Assembly: GCA_018064665.1 (NCBI GenBank) | Contig: JAGHUV010000003.1 | Span: 1 to 51,045 of the forward strand | Source: Candidatus Crickella caballi | Lineage (GTDB): Bacteria; Bacillota; Clostridia; Peptostreptococcales; Anaerovoracaceae | Length of the DNA stretch: 51,045 nt | Direction: 5' to 3' | Shown: piece by piece, positions 26,670 to 34,925 of the stretch | Layout of the letters: each line of letters opens with the position of its first letter | Position numbering within the stretch: position 1 is the stretch's first letter | Made by a program: the position numbers and the translations under genes | Notes under the pieces: generated by a model | What the model was told of the DNA's origin: nothing | The model's input: the letters and a program-made list of their open reading frames with translations, nothing else | Databases searched by the model: none

Positions 26670-27473
26670 ATGAAAAAGAAAGTTTTAGTACTGTTTATGG
26701 CATTCGCAATGATCCTGACAATGGGATTATTCACAGGTTGTGGAAAGACAGAGACATCTGATGAGGCAACTACATTCACAATGGGTATTGACGCTGAGTA
26801 TCCTCCATTCAGCTATATCGGAGATGACGGTGAGTACACCGGATTCGACGTTGAGATTTGCAAGGCAGCTTGCGAGAAGCTCGGATGGAACTTCGAAGTA
26901 TTCGGAGTTAACTGGGATGAGAAGCTGGTTCAGCTCGATGCAGATGAGTGTGACTGCGTATGGTCAGGAATGACAATTCTTGATTCCATGAAAGAAGCAG
27001 GATATGTAATCTCCGAGCCTTACTATGACAACACTCAGGTAATCCTCGTTAAGGACGGAAGCGGAATCGCTTCATCAGCAGACCTTGCAGGAAAGACAGT
27101 TGCAGTTCAGCTTGGAACTTCCGGCGAAGCTCTTCTCCAGGACGATCTTGCAGACCTCGCAGGAACATTCGGTGAGCTCGTAACTTGCGACAGCTTCCTC
27201 AAGTGCTTCACAGAGCTTGACAGCGGTGCAGTTGATGCAGTATTCGTAGACGCTCCAGTAGCTGACAGCTATGTTGCTGAGAACGAAGGCTTCAAGATTA
27301 TCGATGAGGGCCTGGGCGCTGAGCAGTACGGAATCGCATTCAGAGCTGACGATCAGGAAATGTGCGACAAGATCGAGGCAGCAGTTGCTGAGCTCGTAGA
27401 GGACGGAACATATGCAGAAATCGCTGCTAAGTATCCTGATATCGAAAACAACCTGCTCTTCTTACAGAAATAA
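26670..27473 (+). CDS. Amino acid ABC transporter, substrate-binding lipoprotein
   Basis: This family-3 periplasmic-binding-type protein delivers polar amino acids to the importer encoded next. A lipoprotein signal runs to LFTGC, with the acylated Cys at 24. The mature part begins the fold with TFTMGIDAEYPPFSYIGDDGEYTGFDVEICKAACEKLGW. VILVKDGSGIASSADLAGKTVAVQLGTSGE and VDAVFVDAPVADSY lie later. The specificity (cystine, Glu/Gln, Arg or other) cannot be assigned. AGAAAGGAATTAGAAAA precedes the ATG, and a consensus promoter and 135-base leader lie upstream. Confidence 0.92.
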   Translation: MKKKVLVLFMAFAMILTMGLFTGCGKTETSDEATTFTMGIDAEYPPFSYIGDDGEYTGFDVEICKAACEKLGWNFEVFGVNWDEKLVQLDADECDCVWSGMTILDSMKEAGYVISEPYYDNTQVILVKDGSGIASSADLAGKTVAVQLGTSGEALLQDDLADLAGTFGELVTCDSFLKCFTELDSGAVDAVFVDAPVADSYVAENEGFKIIDEGLGAEQYGIAFRADDQEMCDKIEAAVAELVEDGTYAEIAAKYPDIENNLLFLQK

Positions 27474-27547
27474 TAAAGAAGACAGAACAATATCAAAGCA
27501 CAGTATGTGTGCAAGCTATAAATAATCATCAAATACTCCAAGACGAA

Positions 27548-27579
27548 GATCTCGAGCGCATAAATCTGCGCTCGAGATC
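27548..27579 (+). promoter_or_regulatory. Intercistronic hairpin between binding protein and permease genes
   Basis: GATCTCGAGCGC (27548-27559) is perfectly complementary to GCGCTCGAGATC (27568-27579), with an eight-base loop. No T-run follows. It is well placed to stabilise the 3' end of the binding-protein message or reduce downstream transcription, giving more binding protein than permease. Confidence 0.7.
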
Positions 27580-27602
27580 AGGTACGTGTAAAGGCGGGAA
27601 TT

Positions 27603-28250
27603 ATGCCACTGACAACTATGATTTTAAAAATGGGGGAAGGTCTTGGAAATACCTGCTCCATTTTCATTTTAACACTGTTATTTTCATTGCCACTCGGCTT
27701 GCTTGTAGCACTCCTTAGAATGAGCAAGAGCAAGATCATTTCAGGCATTACAAGATTCTTTATTTCCATATTAAGAGGTACACCTCTGATGCTGCAGCTC
27801 ATCGCTGTAACCTACGGACCTTACTATCTGTTCGGTCTGACGGTATCCAGGAACAAGCTGATACCTGTAGTAATCGCATTTGCAATCAACTATGCGGCTT
27901 ATTTCGCTGAGATATATCGTGGCGGCATCGAGTCGATTCCGCAGGGACAGTATGAGGCAGCAAAGGTGCTCGGATACAGCAAGTTCCAGACCTTCTTCAG
28001 AATTATTCTGCCGCAGGTTATCAAGAGAATTATGCCTAGTGTTACGAACGAAATCGTAACTCTTGTTAAGGATACATCCCTGGCATTTACTGTTTCCTTC
28101 CAGGAAATGTTCACAATCGGCAAACAGATAGCAAACTCACAGACAAGCTTCATGCCGTTCCTTGTTGCGGGCGTCTTCTACTACATAATGAATGCGGTGG
28201 TTGACTTCGGTATGGGTAAAGTCGAGAACAAACTGGATTATTATAAGTAG
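27603..28250 (+). CDS. Amino acid ABC transporter, permease
   Basis: This is a HisM/GlnP-type membrane subunit of 215 residues, with five or so hydrophobic segments. RGTPLMLQLIAVTYG and the EAA loop (GGIESIPQGQYEAAKVLGYS) that docks to the ATPase are clear, followed by LVKDTSLAF. AAAGGCGGGAATT is a weaker ribosome-binding site than those of its neighbours. A single permease gene suggests a homodimeric channel. Confidence 0.92.
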   Translation: MPLTTMILKMGEGLGNTCSIFILTLLFSLPLGLLVALLRMSKSKIISGITRFFISILRGTPLMLQLIAVTYGPYYLFGLTVSRNKLIPVVIAFAINYAAYFAEIYRGGIESIPQGQYEAAKVLGYSKFQTFFRIILPQVIKRIMPSVTNEIVTLVKDTSLAFTVSFQEMFTIGKQIANSQTSFMPFLVAGVFYYIMNAVVDFGMGKVENKLDYYK

Positions 28251-28262
28251 GAGGGCGTCAAG

Positions 28263-28949
28263 ATGCTGGAAATGAATAATATCGAGAAGTCCTTCGGTGA
28301 ACTTGAGGTTCTTAAGGACATAAGCATTAGAGTAGACAAGGGTGAAATCGTATCAATTATCGGTCCGTCGGGCTCCGGCAAATCGACATTGCTGAGATGC
28401 GCAACAGGACTCGAGACTGCAGACAGCGGAGAGATCATTTATGAAGACGGAGCCAGCTTTGGACTGGTATTCCAGAACTTCAATCTATTCCCGCATTACA
28501 GCGTTCTGCAGAATGTTATGGATGCTCCTGTAAAGGTCATGAAGAAGGACAAGGCCGTAGCCAAGGAAGAGGCTCTTAAGTGGCTGGACAAGATGGGACT
28601 TAAGGATAGAGCGGATGCGTATCCATACCAGCTCTCAGGCGGTCAGCAGCAGAGAGTTGCAATTGCAAGAGCGCTTGCCAAGGATCCTGACATTCTGTTC
28701 TTCGACGAGCCGACTTCGGCACTCGATCCGGAGCTGACAGGCGAAGTGCTCAAGGTTATTAAGTCGCTTGCAGATCTTCACATCGCGATGGTAATTGTTA
28801 CACATGAGATGGCATTTGCCAAGGACATCAGCGACAGAGTGATCTTCATGGACAAGGGAGTAATTGTCGATCAGGGAACACCTGAAGAGGTATTTGGTTC
28901 TGACAACCAGAGAACAAAAGACTTTCTCGGAAGATATAATAATATATAG
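28263..28949 (+). CDS. Amino acid ABC transporter, ATP-binding protein
   Basis: This is the nucleotide-binding subunit. The Walker A is GPSGSGKST, the Q-loop [10 protein letters not shown], the signature LSGGQQQR, and Walker [13 protein letters not shown], with the switch His in VTHEM. At 228 residues it is about 12 shorter than common GlnQ-type proteins. The missing residues lie between ETADSGEI and the Q-loop, a region of variable length. TAGGAGGGCGTCAAG precedes the ATG. Confidence 0.95.
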   Translation: MLEMNNIEKSFGELEVLKDISIRVDKGEIVSIIGPSGSGKSTLLRCATGLETADSGEIIYEDGASFGLVFQNFNLFPHYSVLQNVMDAPVKVMKKDKAVAKEEALKWLDKMGLKDRADAYPYQLSGGQQQRVAIARALAKDPDILFFDEPTSALDPELTGEVLKVIKSLADLHIAMVIVTHEMAFAKDISDRVIFMDKGVIVDQGTPEEVFGSDNQRTKDFLGRYNNI

Positions 28950-28964
28950 AAAAATTTATGGAAA

Positions 28965-28995
28965 AAGGGTCAGATGGTGCAGCCATCTGACCCTT
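28965..28995. terminator. Bidirectional terminator between convergent genes
   Basis: AAGGGTCAGATGG (28965-28977) pairs with CCATCTGACCCTT (28983-28995) around a five-base loop. It lies just after the ABC ATPase and just after the minus-strand racemase stop. The U-tracts are short (TT on either side plus AAAAA/TTTTT flanking), and the 13-pair stem is very stable. Confidence 0.8.
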
Positions 28996-28999
28996 CCGT

Positions 29000-29773
29000 T
29001 TATTTAAGAAATACCGTTGCAGTAAGGTACAGTTCGTCTTTTATATCCAGTTTGATTGTGCCTCCCGACTGATTTATCGTAACAGAGTCCGTTCCTGTCA
29101 GCTCATGCAGATAATAGCCGGTTGCGGTACTTCCGCTTGCACAGCCGTGTTCCCATACAAGTGTGTTTGACTCCGGCACATATACAAGGGGCGAAATCTC
29201 GACCTCGGAGTCTGAAAGCTTCTTGTAAAGAATGATTCCGAATGCCGGAACGCCGTAACGCTTAGCGGTATCTTTAATGATAGCCTCGGCTTCCTCGTGT
29301 GATATCTCATTTTCCGGGATCAGCATGTGAGATATGCCGTTGAGATGGACTACCGGATACTTGTCTGCTGTATCGATCACAGGTCTTGCAACCCTGAGAC
29401 TTGCCGAAAAAGCAGGATATACATTGCCGTCAGCATGAATCTCTTTGTCCAGCCTGCGCACCTTTACATCTATTGGTGTATCGATACCTGATGAAATAAT
29501 CTTGAAATTATCCTCGGCTCCAAGCTCAAGTCTGTTGAGGAAAGCCTGATAACATGCTGTCGAAAGAGTAGCGTTTCCACAGAATTCATAGCCCATCATT
29601 TCGAGTCTGACACAATGATCGCTCTCACGTGAAATAAAGCCAACCTGCTCACATGTTGGCTCCAGCTCGAATGCTTTTCTGATAATATCCTGTCTGTTTT
29701 CGGCTGTAGGCTTCGTATTAACGAGCACTGTAATATTGCCGACAGGATCTGCAACTACATAATCAATAATCAT
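29000..29773 (-). CDS. DapF-fold, PLP-independent amino acid racemase-like protein
   Basis: The sequence has two-Cys racemase features of the diaminopimelate-epimerase fold: MGYEFCGNATLSTA in the N-terminal half and EHGCASGSTATGYY in the C-terminal half, each holding a candidate catalytic Cys. The wording differs from true DapF and resembles the CntK histidine-racemase/PhzF-like branch. At 257 residues it is shorter than usual DapF (about 270-280). No metallophore or lysine-biosynthesis genes accompany it. It has no ribosome-binding site, and a TGC-TACAAT extended -10 lies only nine bases before the ATG, suggesting a leaderless mRNA. The substrate is unknown. Confidence 0.75.
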   Translation of the reverse strand: MIIDYVVADPVGNITVLVNTKPTAENRQDIIRKAFELEPTCEQVGFISRESDHCVRLEMMGYEFCGNATLSTACYQAFLNRLELGAEDNFKIISSGIDTPIDVKVRRLDKEIHADGNVYPAFSASLRVARPVIDTADKYPVVHLNGISHMLIPENEISHEEAEAIIKDTAKRYGVPAFGIILYKKLSDSEVEISPLVYVPESNTLVWEHGCASGSTATGYYLHELTGTDSVTINQSGGTIKLDIKDELYLTATVFLK

Positions 29774-29782
29774 ATCGTATGT

Positions 29783-29816
29783 ATTGTAGCATACATTCTC
29801 GGTACAATGATATAAT
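29783..29816. promoter_or_regulatory. Divergent promoters of the racemase and the signalling operon
   Basis: On the minus strand TACAAT (29788-29783) with a preceding TGC serves the racemase. On the plus strand TGA-TATAAT (29808-29816) is an extended -10 for the signalling genes, giving a leader of about 60 bases. Neither has a good -35. The two -10 boxes are only 22 bases apart, so the promoters probably exclude each other. Confidence 0.5.
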
Positions 29817-29884
29817 AATAGACAAAGAAGGCTAAAACCGTCCGATGTTCGAGTAGCTGATGATTGATATTGGGGGTAAGAGGC

Positions 29885-30373
29885 ATGAAGGAAGAAAATG
29901 ACAAATCCGCAAATCTGCGGGAGGAAATGATTTCAGAGCTGCGTCCGCATTTTCTGTTTAATTCACTTGCGTGTATCAGCGCGCTATGCCGCAAAGACCC
30001 TGCGTTTGCGAGAGAAGGAATCGGCGAATTTGCATCACATCTGAGATATGAGCTTGATTCGCTCGGAAGAGAACGAAGCGTAGCTTTCAAAGATGAGCTG
30101 AAGGAAATTGAACACTACCTGTGGCTTGAGAAGCTGAACTACGGCGACAGGCTGAGGGTGGAATATGATATAAAGGCAGACTGCTTTGAAGTGACTGCGC
30201 TGTCGATTCAGAGATATGTTGAGGCGGCAATAAAGCAAGGCATAGCAAAGAGCCCGACCGGGGGAACAATCAGAATAAGCAGCTGCGAGAAGAACGGAGA
30301 AATAACAATATCGGTAGAGGAGGACGTTGCAGGAACCAAGGCAACAGCGGTAATGCTGAAGGAGAGGAAATGA
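29885..30373 (+). CDS. Soluble, degenerate LytS/YesM-type histidine kinase-like protein
   Basis: Residues 18-28 read ELRPHFLFNSL, the His_kinase (LytS/YesM) phospho-acceptor box with His 22. There is no transmembrane or sensor region; the 162-residue protein begins just before this box. The N-box, normally VENAIKHG, is VEAAIKQG (residues 112-119), so the Mg-binding Asn is Ala. The G-boxes are barely recognisable (SVEEDVAGTKA). It is therefore probably unable to bind ATP normally and may be a phosphotransfer or scaffold protein. The ATG at 29885 follows GGGGGT at eight bases, and a TTG seven codons earlier is less likely. Its stop overlaps the regulator gene by four bases (ATGA). Confidence 0.75.
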   Translation: MKEENDKSANLREEMISELRPHFLFNSLACISALCRKDPAFAREGIGEFASHLRYELDSLGRERSVAFKDELKEIEHYLWLEKLNYGDRLRVEYDIKADCFEVTALSIQRYVEAAIKQGIAKSPTGGTIRISSCEKNGEITISVEEDVAGTKATAVMLKERK

Positions 30374-31140
30374 TCAGAGTATTATGCGCGGATGATGAGT
30401 CCATTCTGCTGAATGAACTCGAAGAGAATGTTAGAGCGGTGCTGCCGGGGGCGGAGATACTTTCAAGCGATGATTCCGCAAAACTCCTTGAAATGTCATG
30501 CAGGGAGCCGGTGGATATTGCTTTTCTTGACATCAATATGGGTACGGTTGATGGTGTAACTGTTGCAAAGAACCTTCAGAAGACCAATCCTAAGATCAAT
30601 ATCATCTTCTGTACAGGCTATTCAGAGTATGCTCTTGACGCGCTGAATATAAATTGCAGCGGATACCTGATGAAGCCGATAAGCGAGGACGCTGTAAGAA
30701 AGGCCGTCGATACGGTAAGATACTCGCTGCCGGATTCAGAAGACGATAAAATCAAAGTGCGTTGCTTCGGTAACTTTGACATAAGCTATCGTGGCAAGCC
30801 GTTGAAATTCAAATACAATAAGACCAAAGAGCTTGTGGCATATCTCATAGACCGCAAGGGTGCGGAGGTGTCCAAGAATGAGGTTTCGGCAATTCTGTTC
30901 GAAGATGATGAACACGATGCTTACCTTAGCAAACTCCGCAAGGACCTGATAGACACGACCGAAATGCTTCATGTAGACCTGATTAGAACGAGAAAAGGTT
31001 ATGTTGCAATCAACAGGGATGCCGTAACATGCGATTATTACGACTATCTGGACGGTGACGAAGCGGCGGCGGATAAATTCCGAGGCGAGTATATGGCTCA
31101 ATACAGCTGGGCCGAGGAGACTTTGGCGGAGCTATATTGA
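30370..31140 (+). CDS. Response regulator with receiver and SARP-like winged-helix domains
   Basis: The receiver (residues 1-115) has acidic D8-D9, phospho-acceptor D54 (FLDINM), T82 (FCTGYS) and K102 (LMKP), so it should accept phosphate. Residues 128-256 resemble the OmpR/SARP-type DNA-binding region: VRCFGNFDISYRGKPLKFKYNKTKELVAYLIDRKG followed by SAILFEDDEHDAYLSKLRKDL. The bacterial-activator (BTAD) part is short. It overlaps the kinase-like gene by four bases, so the two form a pair. Targets are unknown, and the downstream alarmone genes are the closest candidates. Confidence 0.85.
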   Translation: MIRVLCADDESILLNELEENVRAVLPGAEILSSDDSAKLLEMSCREPVDIAFLDINMGTVDGVTVAKNLQKTNPKINIIFCTGYSEYALDALNINCSGYLMKPISEDAVRKAVDTVRYSLPDSEDDKIKVRCFGNFDISYRGKPLKFKYNKTKELVAYLIDRKGAEVSKNEVSAILFEDDEHDAYLSKLRKDLIDTTEMLHVDLIRTRKGYVAINRDAVTCDYYDYLDGDEAAADKFRGEYMAQYSWAEETLAELY

Positions 31141-31142
31141 TT

Positions 31143-31199
31143 ATGCCAGAATGGATGGGACCAAACACCCGCTACTACAGATTTCAGACAGGAGATTAA
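31143..31199 (+). CDS. Possible 18-residue peptide before the alarmone synthetase gene
   Basis: MPEWMGPNTRYYRFQTGD starts two bases after the regulator stop and ends one base before the ATG of the next gene. It spans the CAGGAGAT ribosome-binding site of that gene. No good site precedes it. It may be a coupling peptide or chance. Confidence 0.2.
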   Translation: MPEWMGPNTRYYRFQTGD

Positions 31200-31200
31200 A

Positions 31201-32274
31201 ATGGACCTTCATTGCAACATGCTGATGGATGAATTTAAGGAGAATTACAGTTCGTTCGTCAAGATGGAAGAAATAGTCAGGACACAGATGGACGCGTTAA
31301 TCAGGGAGCAGGGCCTGTATGTTGTCGCTTTTGAGTCTCGCGTAAAGCAGGAGAACAGCCTTGAGGGCAAGCTCGAGCTGAAGGGCGGCAAATATCGTAC
31401 GTTGAGTGATATCACTGACCTGGTTGGTGCAAGGGTTGTTACCTTCTATTCGTCAGAGGTCGATAAGATTGCATCTCTTGTTGAGAAAACGTTTACGATA
31501 GATTGGGACAATTCAGTAGACAAGCGCAAGGCTTTGGCAACAGATCAGTTCGGCTATATGTCGCTCCACTATGTCTGCAAGGTTCCAAAGTCGATATACT
31601 TCGATCCGGAGCATCCTGAGATAAATGAATACAGCTTCGAGATACAGCTTCGTACAGCTTTGCAGCATGTATGGGCGACCATATATCACGATACCGGCTA
31701 CAAGAGCGATATCGAGGTACCAAGAGAATACATCAGAAAGCTTTCGAGACTTGCGGGTCTGCTTGAAATAGCGGATGAGGAATTCGGAACGATCATCAGT
31801 GATATCAATGAATACAGAAGAAGGGTAAGACGTCTTATCAGCAAGGGTGCATTGGATGAGATACTCATCGATGGAGACAGCTTCAAGTCATTCCTGGACA
31901 GCAAGCCTTATGATTCCCTGAATACCAGAATTGCGGCCATCAATCAGGCAGAAATCCAGCCGGCAAATGCAATGCCTTTCATTGCGCTTTTCGATAAGAT
32001 GGAGCTTAAGACATTAAAGGATCTTAAGCAGATGATAGATGACTATACCGAGGATGCATATCATCTTGCGATGGTGCAGCTCGGAGGCACAGACCTCGAC
32101 ATCGTTTCGTCGACAATCGGACTTCGCAACCTTTGCATTATATATATCGCAAAGCATGATGGAGGAGTCGAAGGGCTTACGATGCTGTTCGATACTCTGG
32201 GAGGAAAGAGTGCCCGTAACAGAAAAAGAGCACAGGGCCTTCTTGAAGAATTGAAAGAAATTCAGATAATATAG
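31201..32274 (+). CDS. RelA/SpoT-domain (p)ppGpp synthetase-like protein
   Basis: A stand-alone alarmone-synthetase domain occupies residues 40-180. ITDLVGARVV carries the Mg-binding Asp (D73), FGYMSLHYV (117-125) holds the conserved Tyr and His, and FEIQLRTALQHVWA (146-159) the catalytic Glu and Gln. The G-loop Arg-Lys block is unusual (SRVKQENSLEGKL). There is no HD, TGS or ACT domain. About 170 helical residues follow, longer than YjbM/YwaC-type small synthetases. Products could be (p)ppGpp, pGpp or, as in toxic relatives, other pyrophosphate transfers; sequence does not decide. The gene encoding an HD hydrolase-like protein starts nine bases later. Confidence 0.85.
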   Translation: MDLHCNMLMDEFKENYSSFVKMEEIVRTQMDALIREQGLYVVAFESRVKQENSLEGKLELKGGKYRTLSDITDLVGARVVTFYSSEVDKIASLVEKTFTIDWDNSVDKRKALATDQFGYMSLHYVCKVPKSIYFDPEHPEINEYSFEIQLRTALQHVWATIYHDTGYKSDIEVPREYIRKLSRLAGLLEIADEEFGTIISDINEYRRRVRRLISKGALDEILIDGDSFKSFLDSKPYDSLNTRIAAINQAEIQPANAMPFIALFDKMELKTLKDLKQMIDDYTEDAYHLAMVQLGGTDLDIVSSTIGLRNLCIIYIAKHDGGVEGLTMLFDTLGGKSARNRKRAQGLLEELKEIQII

Positions 32275-32283
32275 GAGGAGATA

Positions 32284-32862
32284 ATGAGCGATAAATATCT
32301 GGATACCGACCTTTTTGACAGGGCGGCGATATTGGCGATAAAGGCTCATCATAATATTGAAAGAAGGGACAAGGGATTTCCATATATAATCCATCCTATG
32401 GAGGCTGCAGAGATAGTAGCAACGATCACCAATGACCAGGAACTTCTGGCTGCTGCAATTCTTCACGATGTTGTTGAGGACACGGAAATCACTGTCGAGG
32501 AAATTCGCAGCGAATTCGGAGACAGAGTTGCCGAGCTGGTGGCTAATGAGAGTGATCTTGTTGTAGAGGGGAAGAGCGCAAGCGAGTCATGGCATGAGAG
32601 AAAGCAGTTTGCTATTGACAGGCTTGCGGCAGCGTCTACGGATGTTAAAATAGTTGCTATGGGAGACAAGCTGTCAAACATGAGAGCAATTGCAAGAGAC
32701 TATGAAGCAATCGGAGATGAGCTTTGGAACAGATTTCATGTTACAGAGGTCGGGGAGCATGAGTGGCACTACAGAGGTCTGGCGGAATCGCTTAGAGAGC
32801 TGGGCGGAACTGATGCATATATCGAGTTTCTGATGCTGATCAACAGAGTTTTTTCACACTGA
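32284..32862 (+). CDS. HD-domain alarmone hydrolase-like protein (MESH1/SpoT type)
   Basis: This is a single HD domain of 192 residues. RRDKGFPYIIHPMEAAEIV (H37), AAILHDVVEDTE (H61-D62, E65-D66) and GDKLSNMRAI (D128, N132) match the (p)ppGpp 3'-pyrophosphohydrolase part of SpoT and the small hydrolase MESH1. The ESWHERKQF segment also occurs there. All metal-binding residues are present. TAGGAGGAGATA lies before the ATG, nine bases after the synthetase gene, and a strong terminator ends the unit. It most likely removes the product of the preceding enzyme. Confidence 0.85.
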   Translation: MSDKYLDTDLFDRAAILAIKAHHNIERRDKGFPYIIHPMEAAEIVATITNDQELLAAAILHDVVEDTEITVEEIRSEFGDRVAELVANESDLVVEGKSASESWHERKQFAIDRLAAASTDVKIVAMGDKLSNMRAIARDYEAIGDELWNRFHVTEVGEHEWHYRGLAESLRELGGTDAYIEFLMLINRVFSH

Positions 32863-32866
32863 AAAC

Positions 32867-32900
32867 AAAGGGTGAGCACTTAAAAGTGCAAGCCCTTTTT
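32867..32900 (+). terminator. Terminator of the signalling/alarmone operon
   Basis: AAAGGG (32867-32872) pairs with CCCTTT (32893-32898), and GCACTT (32876-32881) with AAGTGC (32884-32889), followed by a T-run. Confidence 0.85.
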
Positions 32901-32911
32901 CGGTGCCTATA

Positions 32912-32940
32912 TTGAAATTCAAGGCTTTCGGGTTTATAAT
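32912..32940 (+). promoter_or_regulatory. Promoter of the acyl-CoA synthetase operon
   Basis: TTGAAA (32912-32917), 17 bases, TATAAT (32935-32940). The predicted leader is about 85 bases with no notable structure. Confidence 0.85.
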
Positions 32941-33032
32941 TTTTAAGTTATGTCGACCCGAGAATACCGAGATGTATCCGGGCCTAAGTATGGTCGCCGA
33001 GATGCGACCGAAGCGAAATGGAGGGATAACTA

Positions 33033-34925
33033 ATGGCAAGACGAAAGAAAGAACAGGTAATTGTAAGCGAATTGGATCTGATGTCCAATGAGGAATATCA
33101 GGCGTTAAAAGAAGCCGAAATGGCTGAAATGAAGGTCTATGCTGATGGAATTAAGAACAGCACTGACCCTAAGGTTATGTATAAGACCGGAAGGCCTATT
33201 ACAGACCTTAAGCAGATGTTCGAATCAAGCGTTGAGCTCTTCGGCGATCGTCCGCTTTATCATCAGATAATGAAGGGCGATAAGGAGTATTCGAGCATCA
33301 CATACAAGGAAGCACTAAGACAGGTAAGGGGACTTGGCACATCGCTGCTTGACCTCGGACTCAAGGGTGCACATATCGGTATCATCGGACCGAATTGCTA
33401 TGAATGGGTAGAGTCCTATCATGCGATTCTCGGAGGCATTGGCATAGCTGTTCCGCTTGACAAGGAGCTGAGCTTAGATGAGCTTGCCAACCTATGTAAT
33501 GAGGGTGAGATCAAGGCAGTAATATGCTGTGCAGACAGATATTATGGAATGTTCAAGGAAATCCTTGAATCAGGCAAAACAGGGCTGAGATACGTAATCG
33601 GTGTTGCAAGAGAGGAACATGAGGCACCTAGGAAGGGTCTGTATTCCTGGAATATTCTTCAGGAAGAAGGTATTGCCAAGGTAGATGCAGGCGATACAAG
33701 ATTCCATGAGCTGAGAATCAGAAACACCGATCTCGCAGTTATCATCTTCACTTCGGGAACAACAGGAGCATCCAAGGGAGTAATGCTCAGCCAGAAGAAT
33801 CTCTGCTTTGATATACTTTCCGCACAGGCATACCTGGAGGTCAGACCTGACGATGTATTTTTCAGTATCCTGCCTATCCATCATACATATGAGTGCACCT
33901 GCACTAACCTCGAGGGCATGTACATGGGAGCTTCGATGGCATTCTGCCGTGGCATCAAGTACATCACCAAGGATATGCAGATGGCACATCCTACATTTCT
34001 GCTTGCAGTACCTCTCATTTATGAGAAGTTCTACAACAACATCAGAAAAACCCTGGAGAAGGAAGGGAAAGACAAGGCTGTACGTGCGATTTTCGCACTG
34101 AACAGAATAACAAGCAAGGTCGGCATTGATGTTTCGAAGAAGGTTACCGAGCAGATCAAAGCTCAATTCGGCGGCAGGATCAGAATGTTCATTGCCGGTG
34201 GAGCCAAGGTCAACCCTGAGGTTCTCCAGTTCTTCAGAGATCTGGGAATCAAGACTCTGCAGGGCTACGGACTGACAGAGACAGCTCCGATGGTAGCGCT
34301 TACACCTGACCAGTGGAAATATATGAACAACAACTCCGCAGGAAGAGTTCTTCAGTACACAGACTGCAAAATCGTCGATGCTGACGAGGACGGAAACGGA
34401 GAGATTTGCTTCAGAGGTCCTCAGGTAATGCTGGGCTACTATAACAATCAGGAAGCAACAGATGCATGTATGGAAGACGACTGGTTCCATACAGGAGACC
34501 TTGGACACATTGATGATGACAGATATGTGTTCATCACGGGAAGAAAGAAGAACGTAATCATCGCACCTAACGGCAAGAACGTTTTCCCTGAAGAGCTCGA
34601 AGAGAAGCTGCTTCGCAGTCCTTACATCGAAGAGTGTATGGTATGGGGTGATGATCAGGAGAATATCTGCGTAACTATCCGCGTGGATAAGGCTCATGCT
34701 CTGGATGTTCTCGGAGACGAGGCAACCGAAGAGGCTGTTAAGGATCTCATCAATTCCGAAGTAGAAAAGCTGAATTCGGTTCATCCTAACTGGAAGAACA
34801 TCAAGAGAGTCAATATCAAAAGAGGTGAATTTATTAAGACAACCGGAATGAAAATCAAGAGATTTGTTTCCGAGAATAAGCTCGGAGACATTCAAATCTT
34901 TACAGGAAGGAAGAATAATGGATAA
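33033..34925 (+). CDS. AMP-forming long-chain acyl-CoA synthetase-like protein
   Basis: This is an adenylate-forming enzyme of the ANL family that activates a carboxylate with ATP and usually transfers it to CoA. FTSGTTGASKGV (P-loop, from residue 239), GYGLTETAPMVAL (A5), WFHTGDLGHIDDDRYVFITGRKKN (A7-A8) and a C-terminal Lys in EFIKTTGMKIKRF (A10) are present. The 630 residues and N-terminal extension fit long-chain fatty acid CoA ligases. The exact substrate is uncertain. GGAGGGATAACTA lies before the ATG. It overlaps the next gene by eight bases. Confidence 0.9.
   Translation: MARRKKEQVIVSELDLMSNEEYQALKEAEMAEMKVYADGIKNSTDPKVMYKTGRPITDLKQMFESSVELFGDRPLYHQIMKGDKEYSSITYKEALRQVRGLGTSLLDLGLKGAHIGIIGPNCYEWVESYHAILGGIGIAVPLDKELSLDELANLCNEGEIKAVICCADRYYGMFKEILESGKTGLRYVIGVAREEHEAPRKGLYSWNILQEEGIAKVDAGDTRFHELRIRNTDLAVIIFTSGTTGASKGVMLSQKNLCFDILSAQAYLEVRPDDVFFSILPIHHTYECTCTNLEGMYMGASMAFCRGIKYITKDMQMAHPTFLLAVPLIYEKFYNNIRKTLEKEGKDKAVRAIFALNRITSKVGIDVSKKVTEQIKAQFGGRIRMFIAGGAKVNPEVLQFFRDLGIKTLQGYGLTETAPMVALTPDQWKYMNNNSAGRVLQYTDCKIVDADEDGNGEICFRGPQVMLGYYNNQEATDACMEDDWFHTGDLGHIDDDRYVFITGRKKNVIIAPNGKNVFPEELEEKLLRSPYIEECMVWGDDQENICVTIRVDKAHALDVLGDEATEEAVKDLINSEVEKLNSVHPNWKNIKRVNIKRGEFIKTTGMKIKRFVSENKLGDIQIFTGRKNNG

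Noticed and set aside
33570-34895. 441-codon minus-strand frame opposite the acyl-CoA synthetase gene
   Set aside because: Shadow frame; Cys/Leu-rich translation with no domain, and the plus-strand gene is complete.
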